64,000 nt of DNA, from positions 124,001 to 188,000 of the forward strand of contig NZ_JARAJZ010000010.1 in the NCBI RefSeq assembly GCF_028765345.1, given 5' to 3'. Within the stretch, counting starts at the first letter, position 1. Each line of letters begins with the position of its first letter. The notes under the pieces are model-generated. The model ran no database searches. It was not told the origin of the DNA and was given only the letters and a program-made list of their open reading frames with translations. Below are positions 16,425-24,371 of this stretch, piece by piece. The position numbers and the translations under genes are program-made. This DNA is from Sporolactobacillus sp. CQH2019 (GTDB taxonomy: Bacteria; Bacillota; Bacilli; Bacillales; Sporolactobacillaceae).

Positions 16425-17021
16425 ATGATGAAAAACGTAATCTCACAATTGGCGAAACTAATGGCAGATGAGAAAATTATTGCTATTTTGAAGGCAACAA
16501 AGGACAAAAAAGGGTTGACTTCAAAGGAAATTTCTAAAAAGGTTAACATCCCCACGAATCAACTTTACTATTCAGTTAAAAAAATGGTGGATGAAGGATT
16601 ATTAGAGGTTACTCAAAAGAAAAACATAAAAAATTTTCAGGAGTTTTATTATTCCAGTTATAAAATGACTCATCACAGTTCAAAAACACTTTCCGATACC
16701 ATTGACGGTATTGAAGATGGCGTAAATATCTCGGCAAAATGGGTCGAGCAACATAGCAAAGAAGTTGCACAATGGATTTTATATGAAACCCAGCAGTTTT
16801 TAGAATCGATGCAAGCAGACATTAAAGAGTATGGAAGTGATCCTCAACAGGAAGTTAATATTCATGCTGGGGCTTTTAGCAGTTCTCCAAAATTATCAAG
16901 AGAGGCCGAAACAAAGCTTTTGGAAGACATACTGCTGTTAATTGAAAATGCCCCCAAAAATGATCAGGGGAAAGATAAGAAAACGATCAACCTATTAGTT
17001 GAAAAATGGTCACAAAAATAA
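16425..17021 (+). CDS. Winged-helix transcriptional regulator
   Basis: A 198-aa ArsR/HTH_20-like protein. Residues 10-62 form a winged helix (ADEKIIAILKATKDKKGLTSKEISKKVNIPTNQLYYSVKKMVDEGLLEV); the rest is a helical effector/dimer domain rich in Lys and Glu. ATG at 16425 or 16428, with GGGGTGA upstream. It is divergent from the MefA-like pump and shares an AT-rich intergenic region with two direct repeats, so a local pump regulator is the best reading. Confidence 0.75.
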   Translation: MMKNVISQLAKLMADEKIIAILKATKDKKGLTSKEISKKVNIPTNQLYYSVKKMVDEGLLEVTQKKNIKNFQEFYYSSYKMTHHSSKTLSDTIDGIEDGVNISAKWVEQHSKEVAQWILYETQQFLESMQADIKEYGSDPQQEVNIHAGAFSSSPKLSREAETKLLEDILLLIENAPKNDQGKDKKTINLLVEKWSQK

Positions 17022-17028
17022 TATAAAT

Positions 17029-17198
17029 CCTGCATTCCCGTGTTTTTATACTAAGGTCATGAGAATCCTTGATTTAAAGGGATTTATCGACCAAGAGCTT
17101 CTTGTATAATGATACCCATGAGAAAACGGCATTAGGCTAAAGATCCTTTACTAATGCGGACTTGGGGGCACCTTGGTATAATTTTCCGGGAATCTAGG
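17029..17198. mobile_element. 170-bp MITE-like element
   Basis: Terminal inverted repeats CCTGCATTCCCG (17029-17040) and CGGGAATCTAGG (17187-17198) match 11 of 12, and the subterminal TACTAAGGT/TACCAAGGT match at the same distance from each end. The flanks ATAAAT and ATAATT may be a decayed 6-bp target duplication. The interior has no ORF. The ends are the same as those of the 310-bp element at 51088-51397. Confidence 0.7.
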
Positions 17199-17279
17199 AT
17201 AATTGCACAATGTTTGGAGGTGAGTTTGCAAATATGGAAAATTGGAACTCAAGGAATTCAAAAGGGCTCAGAAAAGATT

Positions 17280-18024
17280 AAATAATAAAATTATCTGATT
17301 ATCCCGTTAGCTCAGGTTCCTCGATAAATGCTTTAGCGTTGGAGATAGACGCAAGCAGCCAGTGTGCAGATGATCGGGATTGTTTTTCAGATCAAATTTT
17401 ATGCCCTGAACCTCAGACCCCTTCTCTGACAAAGCGTGATAGGAACTTAAGTCATCCGTATGGATCACGGCATCGGGTGCCAATACTTTTTCCGCCAACC
17501 CCTTGAGGGTTTGGCCTTTAACATCGGGAACGACCCGCATCCTGGCATACTTGGAGTGACCTTTAGTATTGAAGGAAATGCCCACAACGACCGTTGCCTT
17601 CTCAGTACCCCGTCCGCATTTCCCGCCTTCAGTGGGTCACCCAAAAGGGCATCATCCCGTGCGGACATCGCACGCCGGATCTTGTGAAGCATCAGCCAGG
17701 CCGTTTTATGAGTCACACCGTTCTGATAGGAAAGCATCACGGCAGAGAGCCCCCCCCTTTATTCTGACACGTCATGTAGAGAGCCCAGAACCACTTTCTC
17801 ACAATGGCAGAGGAGCGTTCCATCACGGCCGTTGTCTGGCGGCCACAGTGCTTGCACGTATAAAGCGGAAGCCGTTTCTGACGGTGAAAAAAGCTCATCG
17901 AATTCTGGTTTTCCATAATGAATCGCCCCCGAACATACACTCTCTATAATTCAATGATATCGAATATATGTTCGTGAATCAAAAAGGAAATAAGTCAAGG
18001 GGATAATCAGATTATTTTTTTATA
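17280..18024 (-). mobile_element. Decayed IS1595-family insertion sequence
   Basis: Imperfect inverted repeats bound the transposase remnant: GGGATAATCAGAT at 18000-18012 and its complement ATCTGATTATCCC at 17292-17304, with further partial match in the A/T-rich outer parts. The right repeat overlaps the last codons and stop of the leftward nitrilase gene, so insertion may have set the present 3' end of that gene. Confidence 0.65.
17307..17940 (-). pseudogene. IS1595-family transposase, frameshifted
   Basis: Three successive frames on the minus strand give parts of one ISXO2/IS1595 transposase: the zinc-ribbon segment with YTCKHCGRQTT and the KWFWALYMTCQNKGG helix (17740-17940), the GVTHKTAWLMLHKIRRAM segment (17465-17740), and the DDE-domain segment with KGHSKYARMRVVPDVKG and VIHTDDLSSYHALSEKG (17307-17585). 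At least two frameshifts and a truncated C-terminus, so inactive. Confidence 0.85.
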
Positions 18025-18920
18025 AGCGTCGAATCTTTTAACGTATCTTTGAACATTTCGATATATTTTTCCGGTCTCCAGTCGGTTCCCCCGACTGACG
18101 CGTTGTATTTGAACAGAGACCGGGAAGCGAGGGACAGGTCAATGGTCGCAGTGAACATCTCCGACTCGCCGGCGACATCATCCGTAAATTTGTGCCCTGC
18201 AAAGTAGTACGGTTCCCATGTCTTCCGGCTCGGCCCGATAATGCTGCTGCCTCCCCAGAAGTCATTATACAGATCCCTGCCGCCCAGGTTGGCAGACGCG
18301 ATATAAATGCCTTCGCGGATCACCCCGGCTTCCAGCGTTGTCGTGCCCAATCCTTTGCCGTGGCATTTGGCAAGCGCCGTACTATTGATATAAAGCCGGC
18401 AGCCTTTGGCAGCGTAATAGCGCATCAGTTCGGGGAAACAGTAGGAGTCGTAACAGATGGCGCAGCCGACGGGCCCCCAGGGTGTATCTAATATAAAAGG
18501 CCGATCGCCGCGGGCCGCCCAATTAGGCTCCGGGGCCGGAAGATGCATTTTCCGGTAAGAACCGACCAGTCCTTCCGGTGAGAAAACGGCCAGAGCGTTA
18601 TAGAGCCTGGACGGATCCGCCGTGTCTTTTTCAGGCATGCCGAAAACTGTGTAGATGCCGTATTTTTTCGTCAGACCGGCGATTTCATAAGTGGACTCGC
18701 CCGGTATCGTCTCGGAAAGCTTAAACTGCATTTTTTCTTCAAGAGGTTTTTCAGCTTCGTCGTCATAACCCGTCAGAGCCATTTCAGGAAAAACAATAAA
18801 ATCGCTGCCTCTTTTGGCGGCACTCTCGATGTACCCTTTTATACGATTCAGGTTCTTTTCCTTATCTCCCCAGACAGCGTTAAAGGTGACAACGGACAGG
18901 TTCATCACATCTTTGAACAT
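18012..18920 (-). CDS. Carbon-nitrogen hydrolase (nitrilase superfamily)
   Basis: A 302-aa CN-hydrolase with the Glu-Lys-Cys triad: Glu46 in VFPEMALTGYD, Lys124 in SYRKMHLPAPEPNW, Cys156 in CAICYDSYCFPEL. GAGG lies six bases before the ATG at 18920. The last codons (TLIKK and stop) lie within the inverted repeat of the IS1595 remnant, so the original C-terminus may have differed slightly. Only moderately similar in motif context to the nitrilase at 1715-2608, so probably a different substrate. A cytosolic amidase; substrate unknown. Confidence 0.88.
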   Translation of the reverse strand: MFKDVMNLSVVTFNAVWGDKEKNLNRIKGYIESAAKRGSDFIVFPEMALTGYDDEAEKPLEEKMQFKLSETIPGESTYEIAGLTKKYGIYTVFGMPEKDTADPSRLYNALAVFSPEGLVGSYRKMHLPAPEPNWAARGDRPFILDTPWGPVGCAICYDSYCFPELMRYYAAKGCRLYINSTALAKCHGKGLGTTTLEAGVIREGIYIASANLGGRDLYNDFWGGSSIIGPSRKTWEPYYFAGHKFTDDVAGESEMFTATIDLSLASRSLFKYNASVGGTDWRPEKYIEMFKDTLKDSTLIKK

Positions 18921-19091
18921 GTGTTACCTCTTCTTCCTGTAGTAAATTTTGTACATATAAATGATATCATTATATTATGAAATGTCAGTTTATTTGTCAG
19001 ATAATGTTCCATAAAAAATCTGAATCAATAAAAGAGAAATCCCTTCTTTAGATCGGAAAAGATTCCCCAGTGTGCAAGGGTTAATTAACCC

Positions 19092-19427
19092 TTACAGAAA
19101 ATGTTTGCAGAGCAGCATATAGATAATGTAGAGCACTGCAGCAATAAACGCGGCATATACCGGCTTGAACCAGTTGGTCAGGATAAAAACAGAAAGAATC
19201 AAAACAACAGCACCAACAGCGCCAAAGACCGCATTAAATTCAGTCGCCCGGAATTCTTTCAAATCCATGTATTTCATCTGCATGCGCATATTTATCAGTG
19301 TCATGACCGGTATAAAGGTGATGACTCCTGATAAAAACAAAAATTTGGACTTACTAAAATAGGACATGAGTACAAAAAGCGTGCCGCCGATAATAAACTT
19401 TAAACCGTCGTCCAAAACCGTCTGCAA
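19092..19427 (-). CDS. Small four-helix membrane protein, GlpM-like
   Basis: A 111-aa protein with about four hydrophobic helices. The order of helix 1, SKSKFLFLSGVITFIPVMTLI and a long middle loop recalls GlpM/DUF3147 membrane proteins, whose role is not settled. TTG is the only in-frame start; AAGGTG lies seven bases upstream and a stop codon directly precedes it. Stands alone between the nitrilase and the macro-domain gene. Confidence 0.6.
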   Translation of the reverse strand: MQTVLDDGLKFIIGGTLFVLMSYFSKSKFLFLSGVITFIPVMTLINMRMQMKYMDLKEFRATEFNAVFGAVGAVVLILSVFILTNWFKPVYAAFIAAVLYIIYMLLCKHFL

Positions 19428-19611
19428 TCACATTCACCTTATCAAAAAAGAGATTTTTCTCATTATAATTCAGATTCTGGTTCTTGGGCTGGAAATCAGA
19501 CGAACTTCTGATGGAATTTGTGTGAATTAGTTTTCTGCAGACTAACGAATTGGAGATATCGGCCGCCTTGCGGTCATAAAAGGAACAACCGTCCGGTGAA
19601 AGAAATTTGAA

Positions 19612-20118
19612 TCAGCCCTCATTAGCCTTTTCATAGGCTCTTCTTGTTTCGTCATCAAAGCACACCATCATCACTTTTTCGACATGGTTCGAATGATCCA
19701 GAAATCCGCGAATCGCCTGAACGGCAATGGGGGCCGCCTGTTCCAGCGGAAAATGATAAACCCCTGTGCTGATAGAAGGAAAGGCAACTGTCCGGCATCC
19801 ATAGCTGTCGGCCAATTTCAGGCTGTTGACATAACTGTTTCTCAGCAGATCGGGTTCATGACGGTTGCCGCCCTGCCACACCGGGCCGGGAGTATGGATC
19901 ACATATTTTGCCGGCAAACGATAGCCCTTGGTGATTTTTGCCTCGCCGGTCGCACATCCATGCAGCGTCCTGCACTCTTCCAACAGCTGCGGCCCGGCTG
20001 CGCGGTGAATGGCACCGTCTACACCGCCGCCGCCGAGCAGCGTTGTGTTTGCGGCGTTGACAATGGCATCCGCCTTGACCGTTGTAATATTTCCGAGAAC
20101 GATAGCGAATGATTTCAT
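19612..20118 (-). CDS. Macro-domain protein (O-acetyl-ADP-ribose deacetylase-like)
   Basis: A 168-aa stand-alone macro domain of the YmdB/MacroD type. Signature residues are present: NITTVKADAIVNAANTTLLGGGGVDGAIHRAAG at the N-terminus (Asn-Ala-Ala-Asn and the Gly-rich ADP-ribose loop) and FPSISTGVYHFP in the second loop. Such enzymes remove the acetyl group from O-acetyl-ADP-ribose or ADP-ribose from proteins. Start at 20118 because GGGAGG lies nine bases upstream; the longer frame starting at 20163 lacks a site. Confidence 0.9.
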   Translation of the reverse strand: MKSFAIVLGNITTVKADAIVNAANTTLLGGGGVDGAIHRAAGPQLLEECRTLHGCATGEAKITKGYRLPAKYVIHTPGPVWQGGNRHEPDLLRNSYVNSLKLADSYGCRTVAFPSISTGVYHFPLEQAAPIAVQAIRGFLDHSNHVEKVMMVCFDDETRRAYEKANEG

Positions 20119-20334
20119 AGATCGTGCCTCCCGAGTATCATGATTAAGTCTATTATAAAGCACAGAGAAAAACAGTGTTTAACCAGCGGGCGCGGAACTC
20201 AGGGAGGATGGGACGTTCGTCAAACAAGCAGGAAACGCACGCCAGTAAATCGGCGGACAGTGTGAAAACGTAATATTTTGCCGTTCGTGTATCTGCCTTT
20301 CTTAAGTCCGCAACTGGATACCGGACATACAAAA

Positions 20335-20358
20335 TGCACCTTGCAAAGGGCGTTTTTT
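20335..20358 (+). terminator. Possible intrinsic terminator
   Basis: A short hairpin (GC-CCTT over GCA with AAGGGC, one bulged A) followed by seven T. It lies in the gap between the macro gene and a degenerate ORF, so the transcript it would end is unclear. Confidence 0.35.
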
Positions 20359-20446
20359 TAATGATGAAAAGGCCGTAAAATAACCATGCATATCAAAAGT
20401 GCGAGACTAGATGGGGATATATATTCTTGCTTTTAGGTTAAACTTT

Positions 20447-20827
20447 TTATTCCAATCGTATCGCTAACCTGCTTTCGCTGAATTTTTCTCCTTTACCAAA
20501 ATTATTTTTGCCTTTTTTTTCCCAATGGATTGCCGCATGTTCAAGGCGGACATCATTTCTGCTTTTCCTTGAGAAATGATCCTTTTCTTTTAAAAATGTG
20601 AGCATCTCAATCAGCCCATCGAGATATGGACTTTTTAAAAAATAATATTGCCCGGGACAATCTTCTTCGAACCTCAGTAATCGTCTCTAAGATCGAAGCA
20701 ATTTTCCCCCTGATTCTCGGATGATCGTTTTCGAACCCGAGGTGAGTGTCTCTGAGTTTAAGGCTGACAGGAGTTTCAGCATTTGCCTATCGGCTGTGCA
20801 GCGACAGTGACTGTTAAGATCATCCAT
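20447..20827 (-). pseudogene. Degenerate gene of unrecognised family
   Basis: Three overlapping minus-strand frames read like pieces of one protein of about 125 aa: from an ATG at 20827, MDDLNSHCRCTADRQMLKLL; then in another frame LKLRDTHLGFENDHP and KIASILETITEVRRRL; then in a third YLDGLIEMLTFLKEKDHFSRK, DVRLEHAAIHWEKKG and SESRLAIRLE to a stop at 20447. The amphipathic, charged composition looks like former coding sequence. Two frameshifts would be needed. I do not recognise the family. The rest of the 850-bp gap (20164-21010) shows no gene. Confidence 0.4.
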
Positions 20828-20937
20828 TAAAAAAATGTTTAAAGCAATAATTTGGCGAACATAATCGTCAAAATAGGAGAAAATCAGGAACAGATCAGAC
20901 GAAAATGTCGATTTACAATAATTTAATAGAGGACCTA

Positions 20938-20965
20938 TTGATTTTGCAACGCTTACATATAAAAT
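20938..20965 (+). promoter_or_regulatory. Probable promoter of the cytochrome operon
   Basis: TTGATT (20938-20943), a 16-bp spacer and TAAAAT (20960-20965), 46 bp before the first start codon. Confidence 0.45.
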
Positions 20966-21010
20966 AGGTTTGTACCTATAAAATTATTAGTAACAGGGGA
21001 GACGTAACTA

Positions 21011-21163
21011 ATGAATCAATTACAACCTCCAATTCACGCGGGCTGGGCTTGGCATTTCAGTTGGTTGAATCTATCTGTCGCTGACATCGTCGTTGTCGCT
21101 CTCATGCTGATCATATTTGTTCTGGCGCTTGTTATTCCGTTTCCTGGGGGACGAGAAAAATGA
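21011..21163 (+). CDS. 50-aa single-helix membrane protein, first gene of the cytochrome b operon
   Basis: A very short gene: MNQLQPPIHAGWAWHFSWLN, then one hydrophobic helix (about residues 23-43) and a short charged end. GGGGAGACG lies eight bases before the ATG, and its stop overlaps the next start as ATGA, so translation is coupled to the cytochrome b6 gene. Single-helix subunits are common in cytochrome b6f/bc complexes, so a small accessory subunit is the likely role. No named family recognised. Confidence 0.75.
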   Translation: MNQLQPPIHAGWAWHFSWLNLSVADIVVVALMLIIFVLALVIPFPGGREK

Positions 21164-21789
21164 GCAAAAATATGACACGCGGTGTTCGGAATTGGATTGA
21201 CAGAAATCTGCCGATGAAGCATTTGCTTCCCGACACTATGCCCGCTTATGTAAACTCATACGTCTATTTGTTCGGCATTCTGACACTTGGATCATTTGTC
21301 TGGCTGATTGTGACGGGAACGGTACTGGCTATTTTCGGACCGCAGTGGTGGCACCTGTCGGCTGTCGGCCATTTTTTCAACAGTATGCATTTCTGGTGCG
21401 TGCAGGCATTCTTTTTCTTTATGGTACTGCACTTGTGGGCCCAGTTCTTAATGGCTTCCTGGCGCGGCGGACGTCACTGGATCTGGATCGGCGGCTGGTT
21501 AATGTTTCTCGTATCCCTCGTTGCCGGACTGACCGGCTATCTGTCGCAAAACAATTTTGATTCGCAGTGGATCGGCGTTCAGGGCAAAGATGCGATCAAC
21601 TCAACGGGGTTCGGAGGATTCTTCAATGTACTGAACTTTGGCCAGATGTACGGACTGCACATCTTTGTCATTCCATTCGTGCTCTTTTTACTGCTGACTT
21701 TCCATATTCTGCTTATTCGGATACATGGCGTTGTTGAGCCGATGGCGGGCAAGAAGGGGGACGAAATACGTGGAAAAGCCAATTCGTGA
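21160..21789 (+). CDS. Cytochrome b6-type protein (haem-binding N-terminal cytochrome b domain)
   Basis: A 209-aa four-helix cytochrome b. Two haem-ligand pairs are visible: His77/His91 (14 apart) and His167/His182 (15 apart), the 15-residue spacing being the b6-type arrangement. These proteins carry two b haems and move electrons from menaquinol across the membrane. The downstream gene begins inside its last codons. No Rieske iron-sulphur gene is adjacent, unlike the qcrA-qcrB-qcrC operon of Bacillus subtilis. Confidence 0.85.
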   Translation: MSKNMTRGVRNWIDRNLPMKHLLPDTMPAYVNSYVYLFGILTLGSFVWLIVTGTVLAIFGPQWWHLSAVGHFFNSMHFWCVQAFFFFMVLHLWAQFLMASWRGGRHWIWIGGWLMFLVSLVAGLTGYLSQNNFDSQWIGVQGKDAINSTGFGGFFNVLNFGQMYGLHIFVIPFVLFLLLTFHILLIRIHGVVEPMAGKKGDEIRGKANS

Positions 21790-22735
21790 TTATCCGAACG
21801 ACCGCTATCCGCAGATTCAGTACGACCTGGTTCGTGAAATGCTGATTGCGCTCGGTGTGGTCGGTGTATTGATTATTATCCTTGCAGCGCTCTTTTCTTC
21901 TCCGGACGTTCCGGCCCTGACGTCGAAACAAGTCACCCAGCAGGCGCCGAAACTGCTGGTACAGACGGCACTTGACGATTTATCAGGACAGGATCCGATT
22001 TCTTCATACGGACCTCCGTATAATAATACGCCGGACGCCTCTCAAAAATTGGGATTTTTCTCCCCGCAGTCATGGGCGGGCGTCCGGATTCCGGTCAATT
22101 CGGCCAAAACAGAAGTCCTCGGGCCTCTTGAAAAAATTGTTCCGTTTAAACCGGCCTTGAAAAATTCACTCGATATGTGGAACACGGCTTCGTCCAAACA
22201 GCAGACAGCCTGGACGACGGCCGCCTCCAAAGGCCTGGACAAGGCGTCCGTCACGTCTGCCAGCATTCACTGGGCCGGGAATCAGTCGGACTACGGGCCT
22301 CTGCCGCAGATCATCAATGAATATCTGCTGCTTGGTCATAGCGGTCTTCTCGAATCTGCTGTTGACAGTTCCGGATCGCCGATGCCTGAGACCGACCGGA
22401 CGATTTCCCTGCTGCTCTTGCAGGATCAGCCCGACGCACAGTATGCCGATCAGCTGGACATGATGGGAGACCAGTGGGGCATTATCAAAGAAACCGGAAA
22501 TTACCCGGGAGCTGTGTGGCTGTGGTTTTACACGCTTTTGTACCAAATTCCTCCATTTAATGGATCCAGCTCGGCCGATTTGCTGGTTGTCATGACAGTG
22601 GTCATTGTGACACTGATCCTTATGCTCATTCCGTTTATTCCGGGTCTTAGATCACTGCCCCGCCGACTTGGTCTGTACCGTCTGATCTGGGGCCGCTATT
22701 ACCGGGAAACAGCGGCGGAAAGCGTAAAGAAATGA
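21770..22735 (+). CDS. Cytochrome b subunit IV-like protein with long extracytoplasmic insert
   Basis: A 321-aa protein with an N-terminal helix (about residues 27-47), a largely hydrophilic extracytoplasmic part of about 190 residues, and C-terminal helices including GAVWLWFYTLLYQIPPF and a long LLVVMTVVIVTLILMLIPFIPGL. Position and C-terminal part suggest the subunit IV/C-terminal cytochrome b role; no PEWY quinol motif and no cysteine at all is seen, so it cannot bind a covalent c haem (no CxxCH). GTG at 21770 follows AAGGGGG; the gene overlaps the b6 gene by 20 bp. Confidence 0.65.
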   Translation: MEKPIRDYPNDRYPQIQYDLVREMLIALGVVGVLIIILAALFSSPDVPALTSKQVTQQAPKLLVQTALDDLSGQDPISSYGPPYNNTPDASQKLGFFSPQSWAGVRIPVNSAKTEVLGPLEKIVPFKPALKNSLDMWNTASSKQQTAWTTAASKGLDKASVTSASIHWAGNQSDYGPLPQIINEYLLLGHSGLLESAVDSSGSPMPETDRTISLLLLQDQPDAQYADQLDMMGDQWGIIKETGNYPGAVWLWFYTLLYQIPPFNGSSSADLLVVMTVVIVTLILMLIPFIPGLRSLPRRLGLYRLIWGRYYRETAAESVKK

Positions 22736-22956
22736 AACGGCGTTCGGTATTTTTGCCGCCGATCTGGCTGGCCTTACTTTTGTCTGCTGTCGGGATCGTC
22801 GGTATGAATCTACTCTACACAAGTATCACAGACGGCGGATTGATAAAAGGGATGATCGGCGCGGTTCTTCTTGTTACAGCAATGGTTGCAGTGGGGACAC
22901 CGCTTGCATTTGCCCGAATGCTTCGCAAAGAGATTCGCGAAAAGCGCAAGCTGTAA
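22732..22956 (+). CDS. Small two-helix membrane protein, last gene of the cytochrome b operon
   Basis: A 74-aa protein with two helices (about 9-29 and 38-62) and a basic tail (RKEIREKRKL). Its ATG overlaps the stop of the previous gene (ATGA), so it is translationally coupled and very likely part of the same membrane complex. No family recognised. Confidence 0.7.
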   Translation: MKRRSVFLPPIWLALLLSAVGIVGMNLLYTSITDGGLIKGMIGAVLLVTAMVAVGTPLAFARMLRKEIREKRKL

Positions 22957-23263
22957 AAGTCGTTTGAACAAGTTCCCCACTTATAATTTAAATATTCGAA
23001 GCATTTTAAAAGGCATTCGACGCACGTTAAAGCGCCGGGTGCCTCTGTTTTAGACGGATGATTCTGCCTGCTCATGACTCGGCCGCTGCCCTATTGTGAT
23101 ACAACCGAAAAGCGGATGATGAAAAGGTTTCGAAGCGTTCCTATTCAGGGCTGAACGTCATGACTAGTAATGAGAAGCGGATCTAATCAAAGGATCGACT
23201 ATCATTTATAATAGTTTATTATCGAACAGTCTATTTCTAAACTATCTAACGGGGGCGATTGGC

Positions 23264-23389
23264 ATGGACTTAAATTTTAACGATCCAAAGGTCAAACAGG
23301 CAATAGACGTTTATCAATCGTTTTGGGCTATAAATAAAACGACAGCTCGAAAGACGGAGAACGTTGCACGATTGATAAACCAGGCGTGA
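23264..23389 (+). CDS. 41-aa ORF, probably the start of a truncated gene
   Basis: An ATG with GGGGGCG seven bases upstream opens MDLNFNDPKVKQAIDVYQSF and stops after 41 codons. Its last codons already contain the GATAAACCAGGC word that recurs at 23416, so the frame runs into repeat DNA. It may be a short protein or the 5' end of a gene replaced by repeat expansion. Confidence 0.4.
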   Translation: MDLNFNDPKVKQAIDVYQSFWAINKTTARKTENVARLINQA

Positions 23390-23427
23390 CAACCGGTAAA
23401 CGGTTGCTAACAGTCGATAAACCAGGC

Positions 23428-23845
23428 ATCGCTCCGAAAAAAGAATGAATCGCCCTAAAACAGTGAACGATCGCCCCGAAATGGTCTCGATTCGCCCTAT
23501 TCTGGCAAAGTATCGCCTCATCAAGGGTTTATCGCTCCGAAAAAAGAATGAATCGCCCTAAAACAGTGAACGATCGCCCCGAAATGGTCTCGATTCGCCC
23601 TATTCTGGCAAAGTATCGCCTCATCAAGAGTTTATAGTTCCGAAAAAAGAATGAATCGCCCTAAAACAGTAAACTATCGCCCCGAAATGGTCTCGATTTG
23701 CCCTATTCTGGCAAAGTATCGCCTCATCAAGAGTTTATCGTTCCGAAAAAAGAATAAATCGCCCTAAAGTAGTGAACTATCGCTCCGAAATGGTCTCGAT
23801 TCGCCCTGTTCCGGCAAAGTAACGCCCCATCAAGAGTTTAAACCG
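23428..23845. repeat. 103-bp tandem repeat, about four copies
   Basis: The landmark G(C/T)TCCGAAAAAAGAAT recurs at 23431, 23534, 23637 and 23740, exactly 103 bp apart. Each unit holds five ATCGCC(C/T)-type words (GGCGAT on the minus strand) spaced about 20-21 bp, so 103 is 5 x 20.6. The same unit appears in opposite orientation at 61385-62075. Confidence 0.9.
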
Positions 23846-23917
23846 AAAAGCTCCCCGTAATGGTTGATTGAATCAATCTGATAGAGCCTTCTGTTCTGAT
23901 TATTTTCACTTATCCGT

Positions 23918-24001
23918 TTACTGCCGATTCTTTGACCGTTACTGCCGATATTCTGCTAATTACTGTTGATATTCTGCTAATTACTGTTGATATTTTGCTT
24001 T
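23918..24001. repeat. 21-bp tandem repeat, four copies
   Basis: TTACTG(C/T)(C/T)GAT units begin at 23918, 23939, 23960 and 23981. The CTGCCGATA core resembles the CTGACCGATAA word of the array at 4.6-5.3 kb. Confidence 0.8.
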
Positions 24002-24371
24002 TTGCTGATGATACACCATCGTTTCCCGGCGATTTTCACCACGATTTACAGGAATACACGGGCAGGCTGAAGAAAAAGATCGGGCCGTTTCCGCCATTTA
24101 ACGCCTGTCCACGCAGGATATCCCCCTTTTCAGAAGAATAAACCGCCGGCCACGTGAACATTCAGAGGAATAGATTGCCGCTCGTGCAAACCGATCGCTT
24201 TTCAGAAGAATGGACAGCGCCTTCACGCCGCGGCCCGGCTGGATACATGAACCGAGGGGATAATCGAGTAAATAATTAACAGAACCACTAAAAAGATAGA
24301 TGAATCACAAATGGTGCCTGCCTATTCAGTTGAATAAAACAGAGATTACGGATCTAACGGTTGTTTTGCCG

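Larger units (their letters stand above)
23395..24260 (+). repeat. Left arm of a diverged long inverted repeat
   Basis: Read on the minus strand this stretch matches 60970-62085 in order: the 103-bp repeats, then a unique segment with TTCTGTTCTGATTATT (about 23890-23910), then a second unique segment around 24090-24250 including GCGGTTTATTC, GGACAGGCGTTA, AAAGCGATCGG and GGGCCGCGGCG. Similarity is patchy but collinear. It lies between the cytochrome operon and the converging EAL-GGDEF gene. Confidence 0.7.

Noticed and set aside
23428-23845. CRISPR-like periodic repeats (also at 61385-62075)
   Set aside because: Units are directly tandem with only minor variation, no unique spacers of constant length, and no cas genes in the window.
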